Below are positions 24,682-33,515 of a DNA stretch of 64,000 bases, one piece after another (the first letter of the stretch is position 1; each line of letters starts with the position of its first letter). The stretch covers positions 1 through 64,000 of the forward strand of contig NZ_JACJUG010000009.1 of NCBI RefSeq assembly GCF_014174515.1, in the 5' to 3' direction. Position numbers and translations under genes: made by a program. This DNA is from Mitsuaria sp. WAJ17 (lineage in GTDB: Bacteria > Pseudomonadota > Gammaproteobacteria > Burkholderiales > Burkholderiaceae_C). A model generated the notes under the pieces. The model was not told the origin of the DNA. It did not search any database and saw only the letters and a program-made list of their open reading frames with translations.

Positions 24682-26376
24682 TCAGTACTTGGCGAACTGC
24701 GATTCGTCCAGCTCGGCGTCGGCGAAGGCCCCCTTGCTCTCGCCCTTGGCCTGCGCCAAACGCGAGACCGGCTTGCGCGCCGCGGCCGTGCGCGGGCGCT
24801 GCAGCGCACCGCCCATGCCGCCGTCATGCCGGGTGCGGAAGAAGGCGATGATGCTCTGCAGCTCCTCGGCCTGGCTGCTCATCTCCTCGGCCGTGGCGGC
24901 CAGTTCCTCGGAGCTGGCGGCGTTCTGCTGGGTGGTCTGACTCAGCTGGCCGATGGCGGCATTGATCTGCGACACGCCGGAGGACTGCTCCTCGGAGGCC
25001 GCGGTGATCTCCTGCACCAAGTCCGAAGTCTTCTTGATGCTGGGCACGATCTCGTCCAGCAGCTGGCCGGCGCGCTCGGCCAGATCCACGCTGTTGGAGG
25101 CCACCTCGCCGATTTCCTGGGCCGCGACCTGGCTGCGCTCGGCCAGCTTTCGCACCTCGGCCGCCACGACCGCGAAGCCCTTGCCGTGCTCGCCCGCGCG
25201 GGCCGCCTCGATGGCAGCGTTCAGAGCCAGCAGATTGGTCTGGTAAGCGATGTCGTCGATGATCACGATCTTCTTGGCGATCTGCTTCATGGCCGCCACG
25301 GTGGACTTCACCGCCTCGCCGCCCTCCGCTGCCTCGGTGGCGGCCTTGCTGGCCATGGCGTCGGTCACCTTGGCGTTCTCGGTGTTCTGCGAGATGGAGG
25401 CCGTCATCTGCTCCACCGACGCGCTGGTTTCCTCGACACCCGCCGCCTGCTCGTTGGTGGCCTGCGAGAGGGTCTGGGCCGTGGAGCTGACCTGCTCCGC
25501 CGCGCCGGTGATGCCAGCCGCGCCGCTGGAGACCTCGGAGACCACATGGCTCAGCTTGTCCACCATGGTCTTCATGGCGGCCAGGAGGCTGGTGGTGTCA
25601 CCGGTCCTGAGGGCGATGTCGGTGGTCAGGTCACCCTGGGCCACCTTCTGCACCACCTCGGCCGCATAGGCCGGGTCGCCACCCAGTTGGCGCATGACCG
25701 CACTGATGATGAAAAAGCCCAGCACAACGAGGGCGATCAGCGACACGATCGAGGCCGTGTACATCAGCGTCTGCGCGCGAGCCGAGGACTCGGCGGCCTG
25801 CTTGGCGGCCGCATCGGCATAGCCAGCGTTCAGGTCGGTCAGCTTGTTGATGCCAGCCTCCGCGGTGCGGAAGTTCTCGCGGTTGGCACTCAGGGCATGG
25901 TGGAACTCCGCGAAGAGCTGGGCGCGCTGCTTGGCGTCAGCGGTACGCAGGATCTGCTTGGCCAGGTCGGAGATCTTGGTGTCGCCGGCACGCCAGGTCT
26001 CCCAGTCGTTGATGAACTGCTTCCAGACCTGGGCCTCTTCGGGCTCCTGGGGCAGCGGCTCATAGATCTTCCAGGCCTTGTCGATCCGACCCCAGGCGTC
26101 CGCCTTGCGCTGCAGGTGCCGCTCCACCTCCTTGAGTTCCTCCGGGTACGCGGCGAGGGAATCGATGGCGCGGCTGGCGGAGCGTATGGCCGTCTGGGCC
26201 TCGCTGATCACCAGCAGGGACTGCACCGATGGCAGCCGGTTGCCGCTGATCTCGGCCAGCATCTCGGCATCCTTCTTCAGGCCCATGAAGGCGATCAGGA
26301 TGACGACCAGCAAGGCCAGCAGGGACACCACCAGCAAGGTGACGATCTTGGCCTTCAAGGAAACTTTGGCAAACAT
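24682..26376 (-). CDS. Methyl-accepting chemotaxis protein
   Basis: A 564-residue receptor with a first membrane segment at about 10-32 ([22 protein letters not shown]) and a periplasmic four-helix-type sensor region of about 165 residues. A second membrane segment follows near 205-228 ([21 protein letters not shown]), then a HAMP region ([18 protein letters not shown]) and a long cytoplasmic coiled coil. The hairpin tip is [40 protein letters not shown], which contacts CheA/CheW. The protein ends DESQFAKY, which might act as a CheR-tethering tail but does not match the classical NWETF. It lies between cheA and cheW, so it is a dedicated receptor of this operon. Ligand unknown. Confidence 0.93.
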   Translation of the reverse strand: MFAKVSLKAKIVTLLVVSLLALLVVILIAFMGLKKDAEMLAEISGNRLPSVQSLLVISEAQTAIRSASRAIDSLAAYPEELKEVERHLQRKADAWGRIDKAWKIYEPLPQEPEEAQVWKQFINDWETWRAGDTKISDLAKQILRTADAKQRAQLFAEFHHALSANRENFRTAEAGINKLTDLNAGYADAAAKQAAESSARAQTLMYTASIVSLIALVVLGFFIISAVMRQLGGDPAYAAEVVQKVAQGDLTTDIALRTGDTTSLLAAMKTMVDKLSHVVSEVSSGAAGITGAAEQVSSTAQTLSQATNEQAAGVEETSASVEQMTASISQNTENAKVTDAMASKAATEAAEGGEAVKSTVAAMKQIAKKIVIIDDIAYQTNLLALNAAIEAARAGEHGKGFAVVAAEVRKLAERSQVAAQEIGEVASNSVDLAERAGQLLDEIVPSIKKTSDLVQEITAASEEQSSGVSQINAAIGQLSQTTQQNAASSEELAATAEEMSSQAEELQSIIAFFRTRHDGGMGGALQRPRTAAARKPVSRLAQAKGESKGAFADAELDESQFAKY

Positions 26377-26406
26377 GGTGTGCCTTTCGTTGTGTGCTTC
26401 GGAAGC

Positions 26407-28575
26407 TCAGCCCAGCTTGGCCAGACCGTGTGAGGACCCGGCGCTGGCCAGCAGCGCGACGACGTCCAGGATCAGCGCCACTTCGCCGCTGCCCAGGATG
26501 GTGGAACCGCTGATGCATCGCACCTGGGAGAAGACCCGGCTCAGCGGCTTGATGACTGTCTGGAACTCGCCCAGCAAGGCATCCACGACGAGGCCGGCAT
26601 GCTGGCCGTTGCTGCGCACCACCACCACGCTTTCGCGGCGCGGCGGCGCGGCGTCGATTTCCAGCACGTCCCGCAGGCGAATCAGGGGCAGCACCTGGCC
26701 GCGCAGATTGCTGACATCGTGCCCGGCCTCGGCGCGCAGCTCGATGCATTCCTCAATCATGTCCAGCGGCACCACGAAGGTGGCGCCACCCACGTTGATC
26801 AGAAAGCCGTCGATGATGGCGAGGGTCAGGGGCAGGCGAACGCTCACCGTGGTGCCCACACCCTCCTGGCTGCTGATGCCCACCGTGCCGCGCAGGGCGC
26901 TGATGTTGCGCTTGACCACGTCCATGCCAACGCCGCGGCCCGAAAGGTTGGTGATCTGCTCCGCGGTGGAGAAGCCCGGCTCGAAGACGAGTTGGAAGAC
27001 TTCCTGGTCGCTCAAGCGCACGTCGGCTTCGACCAGGCCGCGCTCCACGGCCTTGGCCAGGATGCGGTCCCGGCGCAGACCGCCGCCATCGTCGCTGACC
27101 TCGATCACGATGCTGCCGGAGTCATGGAAGGCATTAAGCCGCACCAGGCCCCTGGCGGGCTTGCCGCGCGCCAGGCGCATCTCGGCGCTCTCGATGCCGT
27201 GGTCCATGGCATTGCGCACCAGATGCAGCAGGGGGTCGCCGATCTTCTCGATGACGGTTTTGTCGAGCTCGGTGTCCTCGCCGCTGATCTGCAGGCCGAT
27301 GTCCTTGTCCAGTTCGCGCGCCACGTCATGGACCACGCGCTGGAAGCGGTTGAAGGTGGCGCCGATCTTGACCATGCGCAGCTGCAGTGCCGTGTCCCGC
27401 ACGTCCTGCACCAGGTCGGCCATGCGGGAGGTGGCCTCGCGCAGCTCGGAGTGGTCCAGCTGGCGGGCCAGCAGGTCGGCACTGGCGCCCGCGATGATCA
27501 GCTCGCCCACAAGATCGATCAGCTGGTCCAGCCGGTCGGCATCGATGCGGATGGAGCGGCTCTCCGCGCTGCGGCCGTCGCCACTGCCCTTCTGACGGTC
27601 CACCATCTGCTTCTGGCGCGCCAGGGCGGCCTCCACCACGGCGGGCTGAACGACCTCGTTGTCCACGAGGATGCTGCCCAGCAGGGGGGCCGCCTCGGCA
27701 CCGCCCGGCGCCTGGGACTGCAGGGCCAGGGCCTGGTCCAGCTCATGGGCGGTGACGCTGCCGCAGGCCACGAGGATCTCGCCCAGGCGCAGATTGGTCT
27801 CGGGCAGGTCCTCGATCAGGGCCAGGAAGTCGCCAATGCGGCTGTGCGGCGGCAGGATGCGCAGCTGGCAGTCGTCGCGCACGAACTCGAAGACGTTCTC
27901 GATCGCGGCCTTGTCGGCTGCACTGGCGAAGGCGATCTCGAAACCCAGGTAGCAGATCTCGGGATCCATGGACGCGGCTGGCGGCAGCGCGTCCGGCAGC
28001 GTCGCGATGCCCACGATGCGCCCCAACCGACCCAGGTAGCGCAGAAAGGACAGCGGGTCCATGCCCATGCGCAGCACGTCCGGACCGAAGCGCAGGGAGA
28101 GGTGCCAATGCTCGTCGGCATCGTCGCTCTCGCGGGCGATGCGCTCCACCTGCGCCTCGGGCATGGCCACCGCATTCGGCGCGGGCTGCAGATAGCGCTT
28201 GAGCTGAGCCAGCAGCGGCGCGCCGGCGGAATCGCTGGCTTCGGTGGGCGAGGTCTGCCCGGCGGCGAGCAGCTCGATCAGCTCGCTGATGTGGTCCCGG
28301 CAGGACAGCAGCAGCACCACCAGCTCGTCGTCGATGGCAATGCGACCGTCGCGCACCTCGTCCAGCACGCTCTCGGTCACGTGGGTGAAGGCCACGATGT
28401 GGTCCAGGCCGAAGAGGCCCGACGAACCCTTGATGGTATGCGCTGCACGGAAAATGGCGTTCACCGCCTCGCCCGGCTCGCTGCCGTGGTCCAGGCCCAG
28501 CAGGGCGGACTCCATCTCGGTCAGCAGCTCACGGCTCTCGGCAACAAAGGTCTGCAGGGCTGCGTCCAGGTCCAT
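26407..28575 (-). CDS. cheA: Chemotaxis histidine kinase CheA with MshEN-like insert
   Basis: A 722-residue kinase. P1 has phosphoacceptor His46 (FRAAHTIKGSSGLF). Residues about 155-245 form a P2-like alpha/beta region. Dimerisation P3 starts near SRSIRIDADRLDQLIDLVGELI. The kinase has N-box HLVRNAMDHGIES and glycine boxes SDDGGGL and GRGVGMDVV. P5 is a CheW-like C-terminus. Unusual is residues 263-321 between P2 and P3: a 24-residue motif of the form RLGxxLVxxG(x6)LxxALxxQ matches exactly, and a degenerate second copy follows after an 11-residue spacer. This is the pattern of the MshEN c-di-GMP-binding domain. The gene begins four bases after the STAS gene stop. Confidence 0.95.
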   Translation of the reverse strand: MDLDAALQTFVAESRELLTEMESALLGLDHGSEPGEAVNAIFRAAHTIKGSSGLFGLDHIVAFTHVTESVLDEVRDGRIAIDDELVVLLLSCRDHISELIELLAAGQTSPTEASDSAGAPLLAQLKRYLQPAPNAVAMPEAQVERIARESDDADEHWHLSLRFGPDVLRMGMDPLSFLRYLGRLGRIVGIATLPDALPPAASMDPEICYLGFEIAFASAADKAAIENVFEFVRDDCQLRILPPHSRIGDFLALIEDLPETNLRLGEILVACGSVTAHELDQALALQSQAPGGAEAAPLLGSILVDNEVVQPAVVEAALARQKQMVDRQKGSGDGRSAESRSIRIDADRLDQLIDLVGELIIAGASADLLARQLDHSELREATSRMADLVQDVRDTALQLRMVKIGATFNRFQRVVHDVARELDKDIGLQISGEDTELDKTVIEKIGDPLLHLVRNAMDHGIESAEMRLARGKPARGLVRLNAFHDSGSIVIEVSDDGGGLRRDRILAKAVERGLVEADVRLSDQEVFQLVFEPGFSTAEQITNLSGRGVGMDVVKRNISALRGTVGISSQEGVGTTVSVRLPLTLAIIDGFLINVGGATFVVPLDMIEECIELRAEAGHDVSNLRGQVLPLIRLRDVLEIDAAPPRRESVVVVRSNGQHAGLVVDALLGEFQTVIKPLSRVFSQVRCISGSTILGSGEVALILDVVALLASAGSSHGLAKLG

Positions 28576-28579
28576 CGAC

Positions 28580-28894
28580 TCACCTCGCTTCGTCTTGCAG
28601 GGGCATGACCAGGGGATCTCCGAAGAAGGCCGCCACGTTCAGCAGCTCGAAGACCTCCAGCACGGCCGGGCTGTGTCCGTGCAGCCGCAGCGCTCGGCCC
28701 TGTGCGGCCGCCTCGCGCTTGAGCATCATCAGCAGCTGCAGCCCGGCGGTGTCGAGCTCGGTCACACCCGCCAGGTCCAGCTCCAGCACGCCGCCTGCCC
28801 CCTCCAGGGCCTGCAGCCATTCGGTCTTGAGCTCGGCCGCACGGAAGATGGTCAGCTCGCCCTGCGGGTGCAGGCAGGTCCCGACGGCGCTCAA
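28580..28894 (-). CDS. STAS-domain protein (anti-anti-sigma-factor-like)
   Basis: A 104-residue single-domain protein. The STAS signature is HPQGELTIFRAAELKTEW at the start, VLELDLAGVTELDTAGLQLL at mid-protein with the conserved D48-T49-A-G phosphoacceptor position, and AVLEVFELLNVAAFFG at the end. No ATG fits; the start is taken as TTG at 28894, which overlaps the cheY stop (TTGA). STAS proteins in chemosensory operons are rarer than CheW or CheY. Here it may feed into the CheA array or act as a partner switch, which is inference. It lies between cheY and cheA. Confidence 0.85.
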   Translation of the reverse strand: MSAVGTCLHPQGELTIFRAAELKTEWLQALEGAGGVLELDLAGVTELDTAGLQLLMMLKREAAAQGRALRLHGHSPAVLEVFELLNVAAFFGDPLVMPLQDEAR

Positions 28895-29259
28895 GGCAGC
28901 ACCAGCTTCTGGACGGCGTTGAGCATCACCTCGGGGCGGAAGGGCTTGACCACCCAGGCCTTGGCGCCGGCGGCCTGCCCCTCGGCTTTCTTGCCCTCGG
29001 CGGACTCGGTGGTCAGCATGATCACCGGCGTGAAGCGGTAGGCCGGCATGGCCTTGACGGCCTTCACGAAGCTGATGCCGTCCATATTGGGCATGTTGAC
29101 GTCGCTGATGATGAGATGGACTTTCTGGCCCTGCAGCTTGTTCAAGGCGTCCTTGCCGTCGCAGCCCTCCAGCACCTCGTAGCCGGCACCGCGCAGGGCA
29201 ATGCCCACCACCTGCCGCAGGGAAGCGGAGTCGTCCACCACCATGATGGTCTTGGCCAT
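28891..29259 (-). CDS. cheY: CheY-like single-domain response regulator
   Basis: A 122-residue receiver domain. Acid pocket TIMVVDDSAS, phosphoacceptor Asp53 in LIISDVNMPNMDG, switch Thr in PVIMLTTES and Lys105 in AWVVKPFRPE are all present. It would take phosphate from CheA and carry the output, either to flagellar motors or to another target. Its stop overlaps the TTG start of the STAS gene and it follows the second receptor by 11 bases. Confidence 0.95.
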   Translation of the reverse strand: MAKTIMVVDDSASLRQVVGIALRGAGYEVLEGCDGKDALNKLQGQKVHLIISDVNMPNMDGISFVKAVKAMPAYRFTPVIMLTTESAEGKKAEGQAAGAKAWVVKPFRPEVMLNAVQKLVLP

Positions 29260-29270
29260 GTCGTCTGTCC

Positions 29271-30431
29271 TTAGAAGAAAGTGATCTCGTCGCTTGCGGC
29301 CGCGGCCGGTGCGGCGTTCTTGCCGCCCTTGTGCAGCGCGCGCTCCTCGGCCATGGCGTAGCTGCGTTCCAGCTCGGCAAGGAGGCCGACCGCGTCCAGG
29401 GCCTGCAGACCCTCGCCGCGCTCGAAGCGCTCCAGCTTGCGGGCCAGCAACGGCGGCAGGCTTTCCATGTTCTGGCGCACATGGGTCATGACCTGGCTGA
29501 TGCGGTCCTGGAACTGCAGATGAACCAGGGCCTCGGCAATCTCGCCCTGCACATAGTCGCGTCCGCTCTTGAGTTCGTTGGAGGACTGCACCAGGGCGTC
29601 CGTAGCCTCACGGAACTGCGAGAGCACCTGCTCGATCACGACCTCGGACTGCTGCAGGGAGCGCTCGTCCTCGCCAGCGGACTGCTCGGCGGCCTGGCAG
29701 GTGGCCTGGATGGCCTCGCTGACAGCCGCCACGGTGGCCGCGATCTGGCGGCCGGTATCGCCGGAGCGCCCCGACAGGGTGCGCACTTCCTGGGCCACCA
29801 CGGCGAAGCTGCGGCCCTGCTCGCCGGCCCGGGCTGCCTCAATGGCGGCATTGAGCGCCAGGAGGTTGGTCTGCTGCGCGATGCGCGCGACATCGGCCGC
29901 CATGTCCTGCAGGCGCTGAATATGCTGCTGGAGCTCCTGCACCTTGCCCAGCATGGTGGCCTTGCCGCTCATCGCCGACTTCATGGATCCCAGCAAGCCG
30001 CCGAGCTCGCGCTCCCCATGGGTGAAGACGGCAACCAGGCCGCGCTCGCCGCTGGTCATGGACTGCGAGTTCATCTCTGTCAGCTGCGCACTGCGCTGGA
30101 GCTCCTGCACGATGGCACCGAAGCGCTGCGCCAGGCCGGCGACGGCCGTCTCCATCTGGGAACGCGAGGACTCGATGTGGCCACTCCAGACCGGCAGCAG
30201 CTGCTCGCCCAGGGCGCGCTCGCCGTCGAGGCAGTCCAGGAGCTCCTGCCGCTGCCGCGCCTGCTGGCGGCGATCCAACTGCCAGGCCCAGCCCGCCAGG
30301 GCGAGGACTCCGGCGGCCACGAGCCAGGACCACCAAGCGGCCCCTGCCGCGGCCAGCAGGCCAGCCAAGGCCAGTGTCAAGGCACATGCCATCACACCGA
30401 GACGGAGCTTGCCGTCGGAGTTGCTGCTCAA
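29271..30431 (-). CDS. MCP-like chemoreceptor without periplasmic sensor domain
   Basis: A 386-residue membrane protein with two adjacent hydrophobic segments at about 10-50 ([40 protein letters not shown]) and almost no loop between them, so no external ligand domain. The rest is cytoplasmic coiled coil with the receptor hairpin [40 protein letters not shown]. The C-terminal 120 residues ([21 protein letters not shown]) resemble the tail of small MCP-like proteins that sense cytoplasmic or membrane state. It is the first gene of the operon; the promoter should lie in 30432-30600. Confidence 0.88.
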   Translation of the reverse strand: MSSNSDGKLRLGVMACALTLALAGLLAAAGAAWWSWLVAAGVLALAGWAWQLDRRQQARQRQELLDCLDGERALGEQLLPVWSGHIESSRSQMETAVAGLAQRFGAIVQELQRSAQLTEMNSQSMTSGERGLVAVFTHGERELGGLLGSMKSAMSGKATMLGKVQELQQHIQRLQDMAADVARIAQQTNLLALNAAIEAARAGEQGRSFAVVAQEVRTLSGRSGDTGRQIAATVAAVSEAIQATCQAAEQSAGEDERSLQQSEVVIEQVLSQFREATDALVQSSNELKSGRDYVQGEIAEALVHLQFQDRISQVMTHVRQNMESLPPLLARKLERFERGEGLQALDAVGLLAELERSYAMAEERALHKGGKNAAPAAAASDEITFF

Positions 30432-30595
30432 TGTTCACCCCCTGAAGTCGGCAAGCGTCCGGGGCGCGGGCCTCGACAGTCCGTCGAGGCCCCTGCCCCG
30501 GAGCCGCCCCTGTTGTACCGAACAAAGTGCTGGGACGAGTAGAGCACCTTTCGGCCAGCAACCACAAGCACTTGAGGGTCAAAACGCCACGCCCT

Positions 30596-30633
<38 letters not shown>

Positions 30634-31545
30634 GCGAACGGTGCCACACCCGGGTGATGGCTTCCAACAGCTGCTGCGATGCAGTATCACGGCCGCACGG
30701 GGCTCCGGTGCGGCGTGGCAATTCGTGCAGAAGTTGCAGGTTTGTCGAAAACATGCATCCGAGTACCAGCATTTACCACAACCATCGCTTGACTGGAGGA
30801 GACGCCTGCATGCCATCCGCCGTTCGCCGGCTCACGGGCCCCTGCCCTGCTCCAGCAAGTTCGTGCCGCAACCCTGACGCACTTTGTGGGGACAGCCTGT
30901 CCCTGGGTCTGGAGCCCCTGGCGCTGTTGCACGAGGCCGGACGGGACGCCAAGGGTGCTGGATCACCCCGACCCCCACGTGCTGGCGGACCGCCTCATCC
31001 TGCTGCTGGAACGGCGCGCACGGCTGTGAGGCTGCGAGGGCTTCGGCCTGCTGATTTATGGCCAGCCCACGCGGCGCGAGGCGCCGGCCACCATGCACAT
31101 GCCCCGGCACTGCCGCCCACTGCGCCTGAGCTCGGACCGCCGAGGCCGAGCCCGCCGGATACAGAATCTGCGTCCCGCATCGGCACCGATCGGGCCACTG
31201 ACCTAATCGCCCAGCTTTTCACGCTGCACGAAGGTGATGTCTGGCATCACGGACTCCGTGCCCAGTCCATCGGGAAGCGCCGGGGGATGGCGTCCGCTGC
31301 GCCGTCAGAGGTCGAGCTCACTAACAGCGATATTGAACCGCCACATCTGCACCTGCCGCAGGCCCGCCCGCTTCAGGCACGCAGCGCCCGCGCTCCGCAT
31401 CGGCGGTGCGAGGAGCGTCGCTGACGCGCAGGCGCTAGGGGAGCGCCAGGAGGCCAACCCGGCACTGACTGCGGACAATCGAGGCCGCCGCATGCAGGCA
31501 CAAGCGTGCGATGCCCAGAATCGAGAACACACGCGGAGGAATCCC
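30634..31545. other. Gene-poor stretch between chemosensory operon and small lipoprotein gene
   Basis: Apart from the AraC-type remnant described separately, I find no ORF here with credible coding character. The stretch has mixed base composition and several short, interrupted frames, consistent with decaying sequence. Confidence 0.5.
30891..31135 (+). pseudogene. Remnant of an AraC-family regulator (arabinose-binding-type N-terminal domain)
   Basis: Pieces of the PF12625-type sensory domain of AraC regulators appear in order but in shifted frames: LGLEPLALLHEAGRD in one frame, then VLDHPDPHVLADRLILLLERRA in the next. A TGA follows, then CEGFGLL and PTRREAPATMHMPRHCRPLRL. Intact relatives have the same order with a segment of roughly 20 residues before the PTLREAL motif that is deleted here. 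A frameshift near 30948, the stop at 31026 and the missing helix-turn-helix half show it is dead. Identification is from memory of the family pattern. Confidence 0.55.
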
Positions 31546-31773
31546 ATGATCAACGCACTGCTGGCGGCCGCTGCCGTCCTGTCCCTGGCCGCCTGCGCCA
31601 GCAATCCTGCCCAGGACGACAGGGCCGGAGAGCAGGCCAGCTATACCACCGGCTCCAATATCGCGCGCCGCGACAAGGGCGCCGTGCAAAACGCCGAACG
31701 CTACAAGAAGGACCCGGTGACCGAGGCCATGGGCGAGGACTACGGCAAGAACCCGGTCACCTACAGCAAGTAA
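31546..31773 (+). CDS. Small lipoprotein of unknown function
   Basis: A 75-residue protein with a lipoprotein signal ending SLAAC (Cys17) and a hydrophilic mature part, TGSNIARRDKGAVQNAERYK followed by KDPVTEAMGEDYGKNPVTYSK. A strong GGAGGA ribosome site lies seven bases before the ATG. Similar short lipoproteins with an xSNIxRRxK pattern occur in Burkholderiales, but I know of no function. It stands alone between the gene-poor stretch and a convergent yceH-like gene. Confidence 0.75.
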   Translation: MINALLAAAAVLSLAACASNPAQDDRAGEQASYTTGSNIARRDKGAVQNAERYKKDPVTEAMGEDYGKNPVTYSK

Positions 31774-31831
31774 GACGCCCGGCAGGGCCGCGCCGGCCTA
31801 CGCAGCGGGACCCGGCGCAAGACCTGCCCCC

Positions 31832-32461
31832 TCAGCCCAGGCCCAGCTCCGCCATGAGGCGTGCCACCTGTGCCTTGAGCTGATCGACCTCGGCGCGCAA
31901 GGCCTGCAGTTCCTCGTCGCGCCTCGGGGCCTCCTGGCCGGTCGATGCAAGCTGGGCCTCCACCTGCACAGGCCCAGCCAGCAGTTGCGCCCAGCGCTGC
32001 TCTCGCGCCCCGGGTGCGCGCGGCAGCTTCAGGGCCAGCGGGGGTTGGCGCTCGGCCAGCTCGTCCAGAAAGCCCTCCACGGAGGAGATGTCGGCGAAGC
32101 GGTGCAGGCGCTCGCAGTTGAGGCGCAGCTCGGCGGCGGTCTGGGGACCGCGCAGCATCAGCACGGTGAGCAGGGCCTCGGCTTGGCCTGGCACGCCGTA
32201 GACGCGCCTCAGGTTGTGTTCGAAGCGCACGACACGGCTGCCGCTCACCTCCTGCACCAGGCTCATGCCCTTGAGCTCGTTGAGGGCCTCCAGCGCCTCG
32301 GCCTCGCTGAGGTTCATGACCGGCTCGCGCGCGGTCTTCTGATTGCAGCCCTGGGTCAGGGCGTTGAGGGACAGGGGGTAGCTGTCGGGCACGGTGTGCT
32401 GCTTCTCCACCAGCACGGCCAGCACGCGCGCCTCGGCGGCGCTCAGGTCTCGCAAGCTCAT
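31832..32461 (-). CDS. YceH/DUF480 family protein
   Basis: A 209-residue protein matching DUF480 (E. coli YceH): ARVLAVLVEKQHTVPDSYPLSLNALTQGCNQKT, REPVMNLSEAEALEALNEL, FEHNLRRVYGV, and AEALLTVLMLRGPQTAAELRLNCERLH. These are two winged-helix domains. A C-terminal coiled coil (EELQALRAEVDQLKAQVARLM) follows. The molecular function is not established. It starts three bases after the SDR stop codon and is cotranscribed with it. Confidence 0.9.
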   Translation of the reverse strand: MSLRDLSAAEARVLAVLVEKQHTVPDSYPLSLNALTQGCNQKTAREPVMNLSEAEALEALNELKGMSLVQEVSGSRVVRFEHNLRRVYGVPGQAEALLTVLMLRGPQTAAELRLNCERLHRFADISSVEGFLDELAERQPPLALKLPRAPGAREQRWAQLLAGPVQVEAQLASTGQEAPRRDEELQALRAEVDQLKAQVARLMAELGLG

Positions 32462-32464
32462 CGA

Positions 32465-33247
32465 TCAGACCCCGAATCCGTCATCCGCCTGGATCACGGC
32501 GCCGTTGATGAAATGACTTTCGTTGGCGCACAGCATCAGCAGGGTGGTGTCCAGGTCCTGCGGTTGGCCCACGCGCTTGCGCGGCAGCAGCTCGATGAGC
32601 TTCCTGCCCTGCTCGGTACTCCAGTGGTGGTGGTTGATTTCGGTGTCGATGTAGCCGGGGCAGATGGCGTTGACATTGATGCCGAACTTGCCCCACTCCA
32701 GCGCCATGGCGCGGGTCATGTGGATGACCGCAGCCTTGCTCATGGAATAGACGCCGATCTGGCTCAGCACTCGCAGGCCGGCCATGGAGGCGATATTGAC
32801 GATGCGCCCGCCCGTGAACGTGCCTGGTGCGGCGCCGCGCGCCCGCGCCAGCATGCGCTTGCCCACCTCCTGCGCGACGAAGAAGGCGCCGCGCACATTG
32901 GTGTCCATCACGAAGTCGTAGTCGTTGACGGTGACGTCGGTGAGTTTCTGTGTGGTGCTCACGCCGGAGTTGTTGACCAGGATGTCGATGGTGCCCATCT
33001 CGGTCTCTGCATGGGCGACGGCGGCCTTGATGGAATCGAGGTCGGTGACGTCCAAGGACACGACGTGGGCATCACCCCCTGCGCCCTCGATCTCGGCGCG
33101 CAGGTCCTTGAGGCGTTCAATCCGCCGCCCGGCCAACACCACGCCGGCCCCTGCCTTGGCCAGCGTGCGCGCGAACTGCGCCCCCAGGCCACTGCTGGCC
33201 CCCGTCACCAGGGCCACGCGCCCTTCCAGATCAATGCTGTAGCTCAT
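32465..33247 (-). CDS. Short-chain dehydrogenase/reductase (SDR)
   Basis: A 260-residue classical SDR: coenzyme motif VTGASSGLGAQFA (TGxxxGxG), LDVTD, NNSGVST, the catalytic Ser in IVNIASMAG and Y-x3-K in GVYSMSKAA, and the CPGYIDTEI loop. Length and motifs fit a fatty-acyl or 3-hydroxyacyl dehydrogenase-type enzyme; the substrate is unknown. A nearby ETF-QO gene with a TetR-type operator makes a lipid or acyl-CoA context plausible, but that is weak inference. It is the first gene of a two-gene unit with yceH. Confidence 0.88.
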   Translation of the reverse strand: MSYSIDLEGRVALVTGASSGLGAQFARTLAKAGAGVVLAGRRIERLKDLRAEIEGAGGDAHVVSLDVTDLDSIKAAVAHAETEMGTIDILVNNSGVSTTQKLTDVTVNDYDFVMDTNVRGAFFVAQEVGKRMLARARGAAPGTFTGGRIVNIASMAGLRVLSQIGVYSMSKAAVIHMTRAMALEWGKFGINVNAICPGYIDTEINHHHWSTEQGRKLIELLPRKRVGQPQDLDTTLLMLCANESHFINGAVIQADDGFGV

Positions 33248-33400
33248 GGCTCACTTCCTTCATTCGTCCTGCGATGTCCGGGGGATGTTAAGCCTTCGGA
33301 AGCGCCCCTTGGCGCCTGCAGGGGCAGGGAGGCAGACGGGTGCACCGACATCCGGGACAACGCCCCGCTAGAGCGGCGTCTCTAGGGTCTGGCGCCACAA

Positions 33401-33442
33401 AAATAGCACGATCGTTCTATTTTCCAGACACCCCAGTAGAAT
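33401..33442 (+). promoter_or_regulatory. TetR-type palindromic operator and -10 box before ETF-QO gene
   Basis: Bases 33401-33422 form a 22-bp palindrome centred on ACGATCGT, flanked by AAATAG and CTATTT arms, with a single mismatched pair (C at 33407 against T at 33416). TAGAAT at 33437-33442 matches five of six -10 positions, which puts the palindrome over the -35 region, a repressing position. The ETF-QO ATG is at 33516. Confidence 0.65.
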
Positions 33443-33515
33443 GCGCCGCAATTGTGCCGAAACGGGGCGAGCCCCGGTGACGGCAAAGCCCATTACAAAT
33501 CCTGAAGGACACCCG

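Noticed and set aside
26599..28608. Plus-strand 669-residue frame across cheA
   Set aside because: Antisense to cheA; repetitive His/Gln/Asp composition with no domain.
30654..31424. Plus-strand 256-residue ORF
   Set aside because: Low-complexity product; only pieces resemble an AraC domain and these need frame changes, so it is treated as a pseudogene remnant.
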